This document shows positions 17,491 through 26,959 of a stretch of DNA of 64,000 nucleotides, piece after piece (position 1 is the stretch's first letter; each line of letters begins with the position of its first letter). Source of the stretch: an uncultured Caulobacteraceae bacterium (GTDB lineage Bacteria; Pseudomonadota; Alphaproteobacteria; Caulobacterales; Caulobacteraceae); the NCBI GenBank assembly GCA_903872075.1, contig CAIQJF010000025.1, positions 44,552 through 108,551 on the forward strand. Reading direction: 5' to 3'. The notes beneath the pieces were generated by a model. That model saw only the letters and a program-made list of their open reading frames with translations, had not been told where the DNA came from and did no database searches. Both the position numbers and the translations under genes were made by a program.

Positions 17491-19321
17491 GTGCCAGCAA
17501 CGCCGTGATCGCCCCAGGTGTCACACCCTCGATCCGCGCGGCCTGTCCGATCGTGGCTGGGGCGACGGCCTTGAGTTTTTCCTTCACTTCGTTGGACAGC
17601 CCGCCCATGGCTGAATAGTCAAGATTTGCGGGAAGCCTCAGGTCCTCTTCCTTTCGGAAAAGCGCCACATCAGCATCCTGCCGGTCAAGATAGCCATGGT
17701 AGGCGGCGTCAATTTCCACCTGTTCCCGCGCGAACGCCGGCCACCCGGCGATCTCGGGCCAGACGGCGGCGAGGTCGTCCAACCCGATGTCGCGATGAGT
17801 CAGAAGTTGCTTGAGCGTCCGGGGCTGCCCATCCGGGGTAATCTTAAAGCCCGCGCGGGACGCTTCGGTCGGCGTCAGAACCATGGCTTCGGTCGCGGTT
17901 CGCACGTTCTGCAGGACCGACATCTTTTCCTCATGCCGCGCGGCGCGTTCGGCGCCGACGCACCCAAGCGCCATGCCCTTGGTGGTCAGTCTCTGATCGG
18001 CGTTGTCGGCCCGCAGCCGCAGGCGATATTCGGCCCGGCTTGTGAACATGCGATAGGGCTCGGTGACGCCCCGCGTGACCAGATCGTCGATCATCACGCC
18101 GATATAGGCCTCCTCGCGGCCCAGAACGGCAGGCTGCAGGCCCTGGGTCGCCCTGGCGGCGTTCACCCCGGCCATGAGACCCTGGGCCGCCGCTTCCTCG
18201 TAACCGGTCGTGCCGTTGATCTGCCCCGCCAGATAGAGACCCGGCGCCCGTTTTACCTGCAAGTCGGGTGTCAGCTCCCGCGGATCGACATAGTCATATT
18301 CGATGGCGTAGCCGTACTGCAGCACCTTCACCGCTTCCAGCCCCGGGATGGTTCTCAGGAAGAGGTCTTGTGTCGCCGGCGCCAGAGAGGTGGAGATGCC
18401 GTTCGGATAGACCGTCGGGTCATCCAGGCCCTCGGGCTCCAGAAAGATCTGGTGGGACTCCCGGTCCCCAAACCGAACAACCTTATCCTCGATCGAGGGA
18501 CAATACCGAGGCCCTCGGCCGGCAATCCGCCCTCCGTAGACGGCGGATTCCTCCAGTCTTTCCGAGATGATGGCATGCGTAGCGGCGGTCGTGCCCGTGA
18601 TGCCGCATTGGATCTGCGGCGTCGTGATTTCGGCGGTCAGAAACGAAAACGGCGTTGGCAAGCTGTCCGCGGACTGCATGGCCAGCTTGTCCCAGGCGAT
18701 CGTCCGGCCATCCAGCCGCGGAGGGGTCCCGGTCTTCAGGCGGCCCATCGCCAGGCCAAGAGCGTAGAGACGATCAGACAGACCCAGCGCAGGCGCGTCA
18801 CCGGCCCGACCGGCCGGGGTTCGCTCTTCGCCGCGATGGATCACACCCTTCAGGAAGGTCCCAGTGGTGAGAACCACGCCTTTCGCGCTGTGGACCACGC
18901 CGTCGCTACAGACAACGCCCATAACCCGCCCTGCCTCGACCACAAGGTCTTCCACGGCCGCCGCCAGGATGGTCAGACCCGATTGCGCAGCCAGCGCCTC
19001 GGACATTGCTCGTCGATAGAGGGCCCGATCGATCTGCGCCCGCGGCCCGCGAACCGCCGGCCCACGCGACGCGTTGAGCATGCGAAACTGGATTCCGGCC
19101 AGATCCGCCGCCCGCGCCATGACACCGTCCAGGGCGTCAATTTCCCGAACGAGGTGCCCCTTGCCCAGGCCGCCGATGGCCGGATTGCAGGACATCTCGC
19201 CGATGGTCTCCAGGCGATGTGTCAGCAGAAGCGTCGAGGCGCCGCATCTCGCCGACGCGGCCGCTGCTTCGCAGCCCGCATGGCCACCGCCGATAATGAT
19301 GACGTCCCAGATGTTGGTCAT
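17468..19321 (-). CDS. mnmG: tRNA U34 carboxymethylaminomethyl-modifying enzyme MnmG (GidA)
   Basis: A 617-residue FAD protein that, with MnmE, installs cmnm5 at the wobble uridine. It opens with [16 protein letters not shown] (FAD-binding), and contains [36 protein letters not shown] and [12 protein letters not shown], plus the C-terminal helical MnmE-interaction region. The start is set at the second Met of the track ORF (MTNIWDVI). The upstream gap to mnmE holds a perfect parS. Confidence 0.97.
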   Translation of the reverse strand: MTNIWDVIIIGGGHAGCEAAAASARCGASTLLLTHRLETIGEMSCNPAIGGLGKGHLVREIDALDGVMARAADLAGIQFRMLNASRGPAVRGPRAQIDRALYRRAMSEALAAQSGLTILAAAVEDLVVEAGRVMGVVCSDGVVHSAKGVVLTTGTFLKGVIHRGEERTPAGRAGDAPALGLSDRLYALGLAMGRLKTGTPPRLDGRTIAWDKLAMQSADSLPTPFSFLTAEITTPQIQCGITGTTAATHAIISERLEESAVYGGRIAGRGPRYCPSIEDKVVRFGDRESHQIFLEPEGLDDPTVYPNGISTSLAPATQDLFLRTIPGLEAVKVLQYGYAIEYDYVDPRELTPDLQVKRAPGLYLAGQINGTTGYEEAAAQGLMAGVNAARATQGLQPAVLGREEAYIGVMIDDLVTRGVTEPYRMFTSRAEYRLRLRADNADQRLTTKGMALGCVGAERAARHEEKMSVLQNVRTATEAMVLTPTEASRAGFKITPDGQPRTLKQLLTHRDIGLDDLAAVWPEIAGWPAFAREQVEIDAAYHGYLDRQDADVALFRKEEDLRLPANLDYSAMGGLSNEVKEKLKAVAPATIGQAARIEGVTPGAITALLAHVRRFAA

Positions 19322-19393
19322 GGCGCCCTGCCGCAAGGGTCGCTCCTTTATCCCACCCGACCGACGGCGTCGAGGCGACCCCGCGGTCGAATC

Positions 19394-19409
19394 TGTTTCA
19401 CGTGAAACA
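19394..19409. other. parS: parS centromere site (perfect), mnmG-mnmE intergenic
   Basis: A second exact TGTTTCACGTGAAACA palindrome, sitting 2 bp beyond the mnmE stop and upstream of mnmG. It is about 2.5 kb from parA and about 5 kb from the proposed origin, the distance range in which ParB-parS complexes act on origin segregation. ParB bound here could also block or modulate transcription of the downstream mnmG-rsmG-parAB operon. Confidence 0.95.
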
Positions 19410-19411
19410 CG

Positions 19412-20752
19412 TCATTTGCCGATGCAGAAACTGGCGAAGATATCGCCCAACACATCTTCAACCCCGATCGAACCCGTCACCATGGCCAGAGCCCGGGTAG
19501 CCAGTCGGACGTCTTCCGCCGCCAACTCAGGTTCCGCCAGCATCGCGCGGGCCCGGTCGAGGTGGCCGACCGCCGCGCGAAGGTGCACCACATGCCGCGC
19601 GCGGGTGGTGGCTGGGAAATCGGAGCCCGAGAGATCTTGTGTGACACGCTGAGTCAGCAACACCCGGAGACCGTCCGCGCCGCCTGTCGCAAGTTCCCCG
19701 TCGACCAAACCCAGCCCAATCTCCCCCGCGGCCACCACAGCCCGCGCGCCCCCAATGGACGTGGCGAGATCAGCCTTGTTCAACAACCCGATGTCGGTCC
19801 GCCGGATGAGCGTCAAAGGCTCCTTCCAGCTGTCATCCTGGGTCGCGCGGTCAACAACCCAAATTCGAAGGTCGGCGGCCTCCGCCCAGGCCCGGGCCCG
19901 GCGGACGCCTTCTGCCTCCACCTCATCGGGCGACTCGCGCAATCCAGCCATGTCGGCGATCAGGACACGAAAACCGTTCAGGTCTATGGAGGCTTCGATG
20001 ACATCCCGGGTCGCACCGGGAACCGCCGTCACGATCGCCGCATCCCGGCCTACTAGTGCATTGAAAAGACTGCTTTTTCCGGCGTTTACCGCACCCACGA
20101 GCGCGACCCTGTAGCCGTCCCTCACTTGCCGGCCCCGAACCCCATCGGCGAGGGCGCTGGAGAGTTCATCCGTTAACCGAATAATCGGCTCAAGGGCCTG
20201 GGCCTGCACCTCCGCGGGCAGATCTTCATCAGGGAAGTCCACCGCGGCCTCAAGCCGGGCGAGAATACCGATCAGGGCTCCGCGCCATCGCCGGTAGCGA
20301 TCACCAAGTGCGCCGTCCAGCTGCGCCATGGCTTGCCTGGCCTGCGCCCGACTCTCCGCATCCACCAGGTCGGCCACCCCTTCGGCCTGGCCCAGATCCA
20401 TTTTCCCGTTTGTGAACGCGCGGCGGGTGAACTCGCCGGGTTCGGCCAACCTCAGCCCCAACCTCCCCAGAGCCAGCATGACCGCGTCGACCACCGCCGG
20501 ACCGCCGTGCAGATGAAGTTCCGCCGCATCCTCTCCGGTGTAACTGGCGGGCCCCGGAAACCAAAGCACCAGCGCCCGGTCGAGAGTCTCGCCCGCGCCG
20601 TCCACAAGTGATCTGAGACTGGCGGACCGGGGTTTAAGCCGTCGCGCGCCGAGGGCGGCAAGCGTGTCTCGGACGGCCGGCCCCGAGAGTCTGACAACAG
20701 CGACGGCAGATCGCCCCGGCGCGGTCGCCAGGGCGAAAATCGTATCCGTCAT
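19412..20752 (-). CDS. mnmE: tRNA modification GTPase MnmE (TrmE)
   Basis: A 446-residue GTPase partner of MnmG. The N-terminal tetrahydrofolate-binding domain contains [22 protein letters not shown] and [19 protein letters not shown]. The G domain has G1 [14 protein letters not shown], the G2/G3 region ([16 protein letters not shown]) and G4 NKAD. The C-terminus ends in the family's FCIGK with the essential Cys. Its start overlaps the DUF6489 stop (ATGA). Confidence 0.97.
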   Translation of the reverse strand: MTDTIFALATAPGRSAVAVVRLSGPAVRDTLAALGARRLKPRSASLRSLVDGAGETLDRALVLWFPGPASYTGEDAAELHLHGGPAVVDAVMLALGRLGLRLAEPGEFTRRAFTNGKMDLGQAEGVADLVDAESRAQARQAMAQLDGALGDRYRRWRGALIGILARLEAAVDFPDEDLPAEVQAQALEPIIRLTDELSSALADGVRGRQVRDGYRVALVGAVNAGKSSLFNALVGRDAAIVTAVPGATRDVIEASIDLNGFRVLIADMAGLRESPDEVEAEGVRRARAWAEAADLRIWVVDRATQDDSWKEPLTLIRRTDIGLLNKADLATSIGGARAVVAAGEIGLGLVDGELATGGADGLRVLLTQRVTQDLSGSDFPATTRARHVVHLRAAVGHLDRARAMLAEPELAAEDVRLATRALAMVTGSIGVEDVLGDIFASFCIGK

Positions 20753-20997
20753 CCCCCGGGTTTAAGGCCCTGGGCCCCTGTCGCGGCAGTCATGAGCTTG
20801 CGGAACTGTTCGGTTGCCTGGCCGCCGAAAGCCATCCAGTTCCGCATGAGTTCGTCCGGCGAGACCATCGCCATGTTGGCGTCGAGACGGCGCTTCATCT
20901 CCTGGACCATATGATCGTTCAGCCCACTCACATCCGGCAGGCCAAGGAACGCCCGGGCTTCCAGCGGCGTGCAGTCAACTTCGACTTTGACCTTCAT
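20749..20997 (-). CDS. DUF6489-family small protein
   Basis: An 82-residue protein ([43 protein letters not shown]) that sits between rho and mnmE and overlaps mnmE by 4 nt. I recall this small family as a conserved alphaproteobacterial companion of mnmE, with no assigned function. It looks mostly helical, with no signal peptide or membrane segment. Confidence 0.8.
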   Translation of the reverse strand: MKVKVEVDCTPLEARAFLGLPDVSGLNDHMVQEMKRRLDANMAMVSPDELMRNWMAFGGQATEQFRKLMTAATGAQGLKPGG

Positions 20998-21029
20998 CCC
21001 TACGGTCTCCCTGCGTCTTGAGGATCGCC

Positions 21030-22403
21030 TCAGGTGTTCATGGATTGGAAGAAGTCCGCATTGTTCTTCGAGTTGCGGAGCTTATCGAGCAGGAACTCGA
21101 TCGCATCCTGCGGACCCATCGGGTTAAGGATACGGCGCAGCACGAAGGTCTTCTGCAGCTGATCCTTCGGCGTGATGAGCTCTTCCTTCCGGGTGCCCGA
21201 CTTCAATACGTCGATCGCCGGATAGATGCGCTTGTCCGCAACCTTGCGGTCAAGGATGATTTCCGAATTGCCGGTACCCTTGAACTCTTCGAAGATCACT
21301 TCATCCATGCGGCTGCCCGTATCGATCAGGGCTGTGGCGATGATGGTCAGTGAGCCGCCTTCCTCGATATTACGGGCCGCGCCGAAGAAGCGCTTCGGCT
21401 TCTGAAGGGCATTCGCGTCGACACCGCCGGTGAGGACCTTCCCGGAAGAGGGCACAGTCGTGTTGTAGGCCCGGCCCAGGCGCGTGACCGAGTCGAGCAG
21501 GATGACGACATCGCGCTTGTGCTCCACGAGCCGTTTGGCCTTCTCGATGACCATTTCCGCGACCTGGACGTGGCGGATGGCCGGTTCGTCGAAGGTGGAT
21601 GAGATCACCTCGCCGCGCACGGTGCGCTGCATGTCGGTCACTTCCTCCGGCCGCTCGTCGATGAGGAGAACGATCAGATACGAGTTCGGATAGTTCGCGG
21701 CGATTGATTTGGCGATGTTCTGCAGCATCACCGTCTTGCCGACCCGCGGCGGGGCGACGATCAGACAGCGTTGGCCTTTTCCGAGGGGGGCGACGATGTC
21801 GATAACCCGGCCCGAGCGATCCTTCAGGGTGGGATCGTCGATTTCCATTGTCATCCGCTCTTCCGGATAGAGCGGGGTGAGATTGTCGAAATGCACCTTG
21901 TGACGAACGTTATCCGGGTTCTCGAAATTGACCTGATCGACCTTCACCAGAGCGAAATAGCGTTCCCCTTCCCGCGGCGCGCGGATGCCTCCGTCAACGG
22001 TATCTCCTGTGCGAAGACCAAACCGGCGAATCTGCGACGGGCTGACGTAGATGTCGTCCGGGCCGGGAAGATAATTGGCTTCGGGACTCCGAAGAAAGCC
22101 AAAGCCGTCCTGAACGACCTCCAGGGTCCCCGACCCGAAGATTTCAAGCCCCTCCTCCGCGGAGGCCTTGAGGATCGCGAACATCATGTCCTGCTTGCGC
22201 ATGGCGTTCGCGTTTTCGATGTCGAACTGCTCCGCAAACGCGAGCAGGTCGGCCGGCGATTTCTCTTTCAACTCCTGCAGCGACATACGCGTCAGGCCCA
22301 GGGTGCGATTCGGCCTCGGCTGATCGTCGTCGCCGGCGTCACCGAGCGTGGGCAGATTCTCGTCATCGCCATCGGCGGTTTCGATATCCAGAACATCTGA
22401 CAT
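21030..22403 (-). CDS. rho: Transcription termination factor Rho
   Basis: A ~457-residue hexameric RNA helicase. The N-terminal Rho domain ([21 protein letters not shown]) is followed by the cold-shock-like RNA-binding domain ([20 protein letters not shown]) and the ATPase core with Walker A PPRVGKT, Walker [15 protein letters not shown], and [10 protein letters not shown] (Q/R loop region). The track ORF extends 37 codons upstream; [11 protein letters not shown] is the natural start with an aagag ribosome site. About 235 bp separate it from hemJ upstream, enough for its own promoter and leader. Confidence 0.97.
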   Translation of the reverse strand: MSDVLDIETADGDDENLPTLGDAGDDDQPRPNRTLGLTRMSLQELKEKSPADLLAFAEQFDIENANAMRKQDMMFAILKASAEEGLEIFGSGTLEVVQDGFGFLRSPEANYLPGPDDIYVSPSQIRRFGLRTGDTVDGGIRAPREGERYFALVKVDQVNFENPDNVRHKVHFDNLTPLYPEERMTMEIDDPTLKDRSGRVIDIVAPLGKGQRCLIVAPPRVGKTVMLQNIAKSIAANYPNSYLIVLLIDERPEEVTDMQRTVRGEVISSTFDEPAIRHVQVAEMVIEKAKRLVEHKRDVVILLDSVTRLGRAYNTTVPSSGKVLTGGVDANALQKPKRFFGAARNIEEGGSLTIIATALIDTGSRMDEVIFEEFKGTGNSEIILDRKVADKRIYPAIDVLKSGTRKEELITPKDQLQKTFVLRRILNPMGPQDAIEFLLDKLRNSKNNADFFQSMNT

Positions 22404-22638
22404 GGCGAATAAACTCTTATCGTTTGCGACCGGGCCTGAGCCGATCTGGAACAGATTTCCGTTGGCGCCGCCCATGCAGGCAACGCGGTGGTTTTGATTG
22501 GAGGTGGGGCACACTCAAGCCCGCGACGGGGCGGCATGCTCACAAGGACAGGCGACGAAGCTCGATCATTCCGGATCGATCCTCACAGACAGCCGAAACA
22601 CACCGCAGTGATCACGTCAAGGGCGGGACGCCTGACGA

Positions 22639-23073
22639 TCAGGATCCGAACTTCGTCGTGACCGACAAAACGATCACGATCGCGGCGAGAAATGGCAGCT
22701 CATTGGTCATCCGCCAGAAACGTTCGGTATGGGGTCGCTCCCCTGACGCGAAGCGGCGGTGCGCATTGCCGAGGAACATATGCCAGAATAGAAGGAAGGC
22801 GATACCGCAGAGCTTCAACATCATCCACGGCCGAGACAAGGTCGAAAGACCATCGAAGTAGATAAGTGAAGCGCCAAATACAACCACGGCCACCATGGCC
22901 GGCGTCATGATTATCTTCGCCAGCTTCGATTCCATGGTTTTGAACGTTTCGTCCATCTCCGAGCCAGGTGTTGACCGCGTGTGATAGGCGAAAAGCCGCG
23001 GCATGTAGAGAAGACCGGCCATCCACGCGATGACGGCCAGGATATGCAAGCCCCGAACCACATTGAACATCAT
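22639..23073 (-). CDS. hemJ: Protoporphyrinogen IX oxidase HemJ
   Basis: A 144-residue membrane protein with four hydrophobic helices. The family hallmarks are the His in VVRGLHILAVIAWMAGLLYMPRLFAYH and Lys/Arg in SRPWMMLKLCGIAFLLFWHMFLGNA. HemJ oxidises protoporphyrinogen IX to protoporphyrin IX in the penultimate haem step in many alphaproteobacteria. Its ATG overlaps the hemH stop (ATGA), so substrate-producing and ferrochelatase steps are co-expressed. The longer start in the track lies within hemH. Confidence 0.93.
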   Translation of the reverse strand: MMFNVVRGLHILAVIAWMAGLLYMPRLFAYHTRSTPGSEMDETFKTMESKLAKIIMTPAMVAVVVFGASLIYFDGLSTLSRPWMMLKLCGIAFLLFWHMFLGNAHRRFASGERPHTERFWRMTNELPFLAAIVIVLSVTTKFGS

Positions 23074-24116
23074 GCGCCTGTTTCCGATCCGACCTTGCGA
23101 CCACAACGCGCCAGCGACGACGGGCATGGCCCGCCATCCGGGCAACGGCCCTTCCGCCCTAGCGCACGCGACACAGCCTCAGCTAGACCATCGATAAAAG
23201 CGGGATCAACACCGACCACAGGCGCGCGGAGATAGACCGGGACGCCGCACTCCGCAGCGAGTTCCGCATAGTCAATATCCAGCTCGACCAGAGTCTCAAT
23301 GTGCTCAGACACGAAAGCGACGGGATCAATCAGGACGCCGACATCGTCCTTGCCCGCGGTTTCGATCGCTTCAGGCGTTGATGGGCCTATCCATTTCAAA
23401 GGTCCGACCCGACTCTGATAACAGACCTGCCAATCCCAATCCGCGCCAAGCTGAGCGGCGATCGCCGCACAGGTTGCCTCGATCTGCCATTGGTAAGGAT
23501 CGCCGCTTTGCGCGATCTGCTCTGGCAGGCCGTGCGCGGAAAAGAGCAGTCGCACCCGTGGCCGGCCCGCATCGTCCCAGGCGCGGCGAATCCGGCTGAC
23601 GTGAGCGTCGATCAGGCCGGGATTGTCGTACCAGCAGCAGATTGTATGAGTTTCGCCGCTGCCTTTGTAAGCCTTGCGCCAGGCCTCAAGTGACGATCCG
23701 GAGGTCGTTGTGGAGTACTGCGGATAGAGTGGCGCCAGCACCACATGATCGGGTCTGAAGGCCGCGACGCGCTTGGCCGTTTCCTCACTCGTCGGTTTCC
23801 AATATCGCATGGCGATGAAGGTCTCGACCTCAGCCTCGCCCAGCCGTATCGCCAGGGCGGTTTGCAGAGCGTTTGCCTGGGACTCGGTCTCGGGCACGAT
23901 CGGCGAACCTCCGCCCATCAGTGCATAGTTCGCGATCGCTGAACGCTCCCGCAGCCGCGCAATCAGGGCGGCCAGGGGGCGGCGTATCAACCAGGGAGCG
24001 CCGATGATCGCAGGGTCGGAGAACAGATTCTCAAGGAAGGGCCGTACCGCTTTTGGCCCGTCCGGGCCGCCGAGATTAAACAGCACGATGGCGATGCGGG
24101 GTTTCACGCGACTCAT
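23070..24116 (-). CDS. hemH: Ferrochelatase, probable [2Fe-2S] type
   Basis: A 348-residue enzyme inserting Fe2+ into protoporphyrin IX. It has IVLFNLGGPDGP, ALMGGGSPI, LAPLYPQYSTTTSGS, LFSAHGLPE (catalytic His), CYQSRVGPLKWIGPST and DPVAFVSEHIETLVELDIDY. The C-terminus carries a Cys cluster (GRCPDGGPCPSSLARCG), consistent with the [2Fe-2S] cluster known in some bacterial ferrochelatases, including Caulobacter's as I recall. The start is placed at MSRVKPRIAIV. It directly borders the putative origin; hemE, which flanks the Caulobacter origin, is not present here. Confidence 0.96.
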   Translation of the reverse strand: MSRVKPRIAIVLFNLGGPDGPKAVRPFLENLFSDPAIIGAPWLIRRPLAALIARLRERSAIANYALMGGGSPIVPETESQANALQTALAIRLGEAEVETFIAMRYWKPTSEETAKRVAAFRPDHVVLAPLYPQYSTTTSGSSLEAWRKAYKGSGETHTICCWYDNPGLIDAHVSRIRRAWDDAGRPRVRLLFSAHGLPEQIAQSGDPYQWQIEATCAAIAAQLGADWDWQVCYQSRVGPLKWIGPSTPEAIETAGKDDVGVLIDPVAFVSEHIETLVELDIDYAELAAECGVPVYLRAPVVGVDPAFIDGLAEAVSRALGRKGRCPDGGPCPSSLARCGRKVGSETGA

Positions 24117-24230
24117 CGCCAGATCACTCTTCGCCCCCAAGGACCACTCTCCAGCCCCTACTCAATTCGGAGGCCCATCGCCAGCGCGCTTTAGACAGCC
24201 ATCGGGGTTTGTCCTCAAGACCCCAAAGAG

Positions 24231-24271
24231 CCTCTCATTCTTAATCATTCTTAAAGAGAGAATCTGAGAGG
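24231..24271. repeat. AT-rich inverted repeat in putative origin
   Basis: CCTCTCA and TGAGAGG face each other across an AT-rich 27-bp core that holds two TTAA motifs six bases apart (a near-CtrA arrangement with one base too few between halves) and a GAATC methylation site. It could be a hairpin, a terminator-like element or part of the unwinding region. Confidence 0.4.
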
Positions 24272-24326
24272 ATGCAGGGGTGGTAGGGTGAGCCATAGCG
24301 GGGAAAAGCGTCAAACCGTCGGAATA

Positions 24327-24393
24327 TCCCCAAACGCGACAGGCCTTCCCCACACGACGGACTTAAGGGAAAAGTTTACCCACAACTTGGGGA
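24327..24393. promoter_or_regulatory. Cluster of DnaA-like boxes
   Basis: TTACCCACA differs from the consensus TTATCCACA at one position. Nearby TTCCCCACA differs at two. Three TCCCCA hexamers (two on plus, one on minus) resemble the weak W-box class described at the Caulobacter origin, as I recall. A further GTTTCCACA lies near the right end of the gap. Clustering within 70 bp supports a DnaA loading region; affinity is untested. Confidence 0.6.
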
Positions 24394-24623
24394 TTGTCGA
24401 TCAAAGCACTGATCTAAAAAGTCTTTTTGAGCGGATGACGGGATAAAACCTGTGTGCCTACCCTTTTGTCCGACCAAGGTCATTCAACTCGGCGTCGACC
24501 GTTCACAGGAATTGCCGAATGGGATTCTGCGGGGGATGAAAGGCGGTTTTGTCCTCACCGATCCACCGAGGCTCGGCTTTGGCGGCGGAAGCCCTGGAAG
24601 TTTCCACATAGCCATGGGATTGG

Positions 24624-24639
24624 TTAAGCACTTCTTAAC
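24624..24639. promoter_or_regulatory. CtrA binding site (TTAA-N7-TTAAC)
   Basis: TTAAGCACTTCTTAAC is an exact match to the CtrA consensus. It is at the right end of the putative origin, 36 bp upstream of the ppsR ATG, so CtrA here could both silence replication initiation and control ppsR-side transcription, as in the Caulobacter origin. CtrA itself is not encoded in the window. Confidence 0.75.
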
Positions 24640-24675
24640 CGGCGTTCCACAGACGTCGTGTCAGGCCGGACCTGA

Positions 24676-25524
24676 ATGACAACGCCTCAACGCCTCGCCA
24701 CCTATTTCCACGTTCACCTGGTGTCGGATTCCACCGGCGAGACGCTCAACGCCATGGCGCGCGCCGCTTGCGCCCGGTTCAACAACGTCCTTGAGATCGA
24801 GCACATCTACGCGCTGGTGCGGTCGCCCGCGCAACTCGAGCGGGCGCTGGTTGAAATCGCCAATGCGCCGGGTGTCGTGCTCCACACCATCGTTGATGAG
24901 AACCTCAGGGGCGCTCTGGAAGCCGGATGCCAAAAACTGGATATGCCGTGTTTCGGCGCGCTTGACCCCCTTGTCTCGGCCCTCTCCTGGTATTTAGGAG
25001 CCCCGCTTTCCAAACGGGTTGGCGCGCAATACGCCCTGGACAGTGACTATTTTAACCGTATGGACGCCCTGGCCTACGCCTTGGGCCACGACGACGGCCA
25101 GGGTGGACAGGATCTGAACCTCGCCGATGTGGTTCTGGTCGGCGTGTCCAGGACGTCCAAAACACCCACCTGCATCTATCTGGCGCATCGGGGCATCAAG
25201 GCGGCAAACATCCCCTTGGTGACAGCCGCGGAAGTTCCCTCAAGCCTGAAGGATCTGAAGGGCGTACCTGTGGTCGCCCTGACGCTTTCCCCGGATCGCC
25301 TTGTGCAAATACGGCGCAACCGTCTGCGCAGCCTCAATGAGAGCCGTGAAAGCAACTACGTCGACAACGATTCGGTGCGTGGTGAGGTGGTCGCGGCGCG
25401 CCGCCTGTTCGAACGACAAGGCTGGCCGGTTATCGACGTCACGCGTCGATCTGTCGAAGAAACAGCCGCCGCCGTCATCAATATCCTCTCTGGAGGGACC
25501 GCGCAGGTCGAGGTTGTCGGGTGA
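24676..25524 (+). CDS. ppsR: Pyruvate phosphate dikinase / PEP synthase regulatory protein
   Basis: A 282-residue DUF299 bifunctional kinase/pyrophosphorylase that switches PPDK or PEP synthase by phosphorylating and dephosphorylating an active-site Thr. It starts with the family's HLVSDSTGETLNAMARA. The P-loop-like GVSRTSKTPTCIYLAHRGIKAANIPLV and the C-terminal RRSVEETAAAVINIL are conserved features. This is the RP001-type gene that borders the origin in Caulobacter. Its stop overlaps the maf GTG start. Confidence 0.95.
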   Translation: MTTPQRLATYFHVHLVSDSTGETLNAMARAACARFNNVLEIEHIYALVRSPAQLERALVEIANAPGVVLHTIVDENLRGALEAGCQKLDMPCFGALDPLVSALSWYLGAPLSKRVGAQYALDSDYFNRMDALAYALGHDDGQGGQDLNLADVVLVGVSRTSKTPTCIYLAHRGIKAANIPLVTAAEVPSSLKDLKGVPVVALTLSPDRLVQIRRNRLRSLNESRESNYVDNDSVRGEVVAARRLFERQGWPVIDVTRRSVEETAAAVINILSGGTAQVEVVG

Positions 25525-26114
25525 AGCCTGTCATACTGGCGTCAACCAGCCCATCCCGCGGCGCGCTGCTCAGCGCCACGGGGCTTGCCTTCACAGCGGC
25601 GAGTCCTGGTGTGGACGAAACGCCGATCAAGCTCCGAATGGGCGCCGAGGGTGCGAACGGTCGCGACATCGCCCTGGCCTTGGCGGAAGCCAAGGCTCTG
25701 GCCATCTCACGCGTCACACCGGGCCTTGTCATTGGCGCCGATCAGACTCTCGATGTGGACGGTCAGCTCTGTGACAAGACCGAGACCCTGCAGGAAACGC
25801 GTGACCGCCTGAAGCAACTGCGCGGGCGCAGCCATCATCTTTTCGCCGCCGTGGCCTTAGCCGAAGACGACAGGATTCTCTGGCGCACCGTCGAACAGGC
25901 CACGCTGACCATGCGATGGTTCTCGGACGACTTTCTTGAAGACTACCTGGTGCGTACGGGCCCAGCCGTCATGTCCAGCGTCGGCGCCTATCATCTTGAG
26001 GGGCTTGGCGCGCAGCTGTTCGACAGGGTAGATGGCGACTATTTCGCCGTTCTCGGTCTACCGATTATGAAGCTGCTCGCCGCATTGCGGGCCGCTGGAG
26101 GCGCTTTGGAATGA
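25521..26114 (+). CDS. maf: Maf-family nucleotide pyrophosphatase
   Basis: A 197-residue Maf/YceF protein that hydrolyses non-canonical nucleoside triphosphates, historically called a septum-formation inhibitor. It has the N-terminal LASTSPSRGALLSATG motif, VIGADQTLDVDG with the catalytic Asp, the TLQETRDRLKQLRGRSHHL segment, and VGAYHLEGLGAQLFDRVDGDYFAVLGLPI. It starts with GTG, overlapping the ppsR stop by 4 nt; its own stop overlaps the aroE ATG. Confidence 0.94.
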   Translation: MKPVILASTSPSRGALLSATGLAFTAASPGVDETPIKLRMGAEGANGRDIALALAEAKALAISRVTPGLVIGADQTLDVDGQLCDKTETLQETRDRLKQLRGRSHHLFAAVALAEDDRILWRTVEQATLTMRWFSDDFLEDYLVRTGPAVMSSVGAYHLEGLGAQLFDRVDGDYFAVLGLPIMKLLAALRAAGGALE

Positions 26115-26959
26115 CCGCGATTTCGGCCCGGACCCTGGTCGCCGGCGTCGCGGGCGCGCCGGTAAGACACTCCCTCAGTCCCGCGCTCCACAATGCATGG
26201 CTTACCGCGTCCGGAATTGACGGCGTCTACGTGGCGTTTGCGCCGCCGCCAGGTGGGTTCACGCGTTTCGCCAATGGTCTACGTGGTGGCGCGATCCGCG
26301 GGCTGAATGTTACCGCGCCCTTCAAGGAGGAGGCCCTGGCCCTTGCGGACAGACTGTCCGATCGCGCCCGACGCGCTGGATCCGCCAATCTCCTGATGTT
26401 CCACGACGACGGTAACGTCGAGGCTGACAACACGGACGGCGTCGGTCTGCTGGACGCGTTCGCCGTACAGGCCCCCGGCTTCAACCCTGCGGACGGCCCG
26501 GTGGTTATCCTCGGCGCCGGCGGCGCGGCGCGAGGGGCCGCGGTGGCCTTTCTCGATGCCGGCGCGCCCCAGGTGGTGTTCATCAACCGGAGCGCGGCCC
26601 GCGGCGCCGCCCTTGCGGACATGTTCGGCGAGCGTACGATCGCTCTCGCTATCGAGGCGGCCACGCCGGTTCTGCGAACCGCTTCGGCCCTGATAAACGC
26701 CACCCCGCTAGGCCTCCACGGCGGGGTGGGACCCATCGCGCCGTTCGCGTCTCTGGCGAGGTCCAGCGTCGTGATGGATATGGTCTACAGGCCGATCCGA
26801 ACCGCCTGGCTTGAGGCCGCCACCGCGAGTGGGCTGCGGACCGTCGACGGGCTAGCGATGCTCATCGGTCAGGCCAAACCCAGCTTCGAGGCCTTCTTCG
26901 GCTGTCCGCCACCACAGATTGATGTTCGATCCCTCGCGGTTGCGACGTTGGAAGGGTGA
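26111..26959 (+). CDS. aroE: Shikimate 5-dehydrogenase
   Basis: A 282-residue NADPH-dependent enzyme reducing 3-dehydroshikimate in aromatic amino acid synthesis. Substrate-binding VRHSLSPALHNAWL, catalytic Lys in NVTAPFKEEAL, NTDGVGLLDA, the NADP loop VILGAGGAARGAAVAFLDAG, and NATPLGLHG are present, as is GLAMLIGQAKPSFEAFFG near the end. It overlaps maf (ATGA) and abuts coaE with no gap. Confidence 0.96.
   Translation: MTAISARTLVAGVAGAPVRHSLSPALHNAWLTASGIDGVYVAFAPPPGGFTRFANGLRGGAIRGLNVTAPFKEEALALADRLSDRARRAGSANLLMFHDDGNVEADNTDGVGLLDAFAVQAPGFNPADGPVVILGAGGAARGAAVAFLDAGAPQVVFINRSAARGAALADMFGERTIALAIEAATPVLRTASALINATPLGLHGGVGPIAPFASLARSSVVMDMVYRPIRTAWLEAATASGLRTVDGLAMLIGQAKPSFEAFFGCPPPQIDVRSLAVATLEG

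Larger units (their letters stand above)
24117..24675. other. oriC: Putative chromosomal replication origin (oriC)
   Basis: The largest gene-free gap in the window (559 bp), visibly richer in A and T than its surroundings. It sits between hemH (minus) and ppsR (plus), the RP001-type gene that flanks Cori in Caulobacter. It contains one perfect CtrA site, several DnaA-like boxes, two GANTC CcrM-type sites (plus one at the hemH start) and AT-rich segments. Flanking genes run away from it on both sides, and parAB with parS lie 5-12 kb to the left. No ORF or RNA gene was recognised in it. GC skew and DnaA binding were not computed or tested. Confidence 0.8.

Noticed and set aside
24436-24675. Small ORF (75 aa) across the right half of the putative origin
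   Set aside because: No ribosome site or domain, and it overlaps the CtrA site; judged non-coding.
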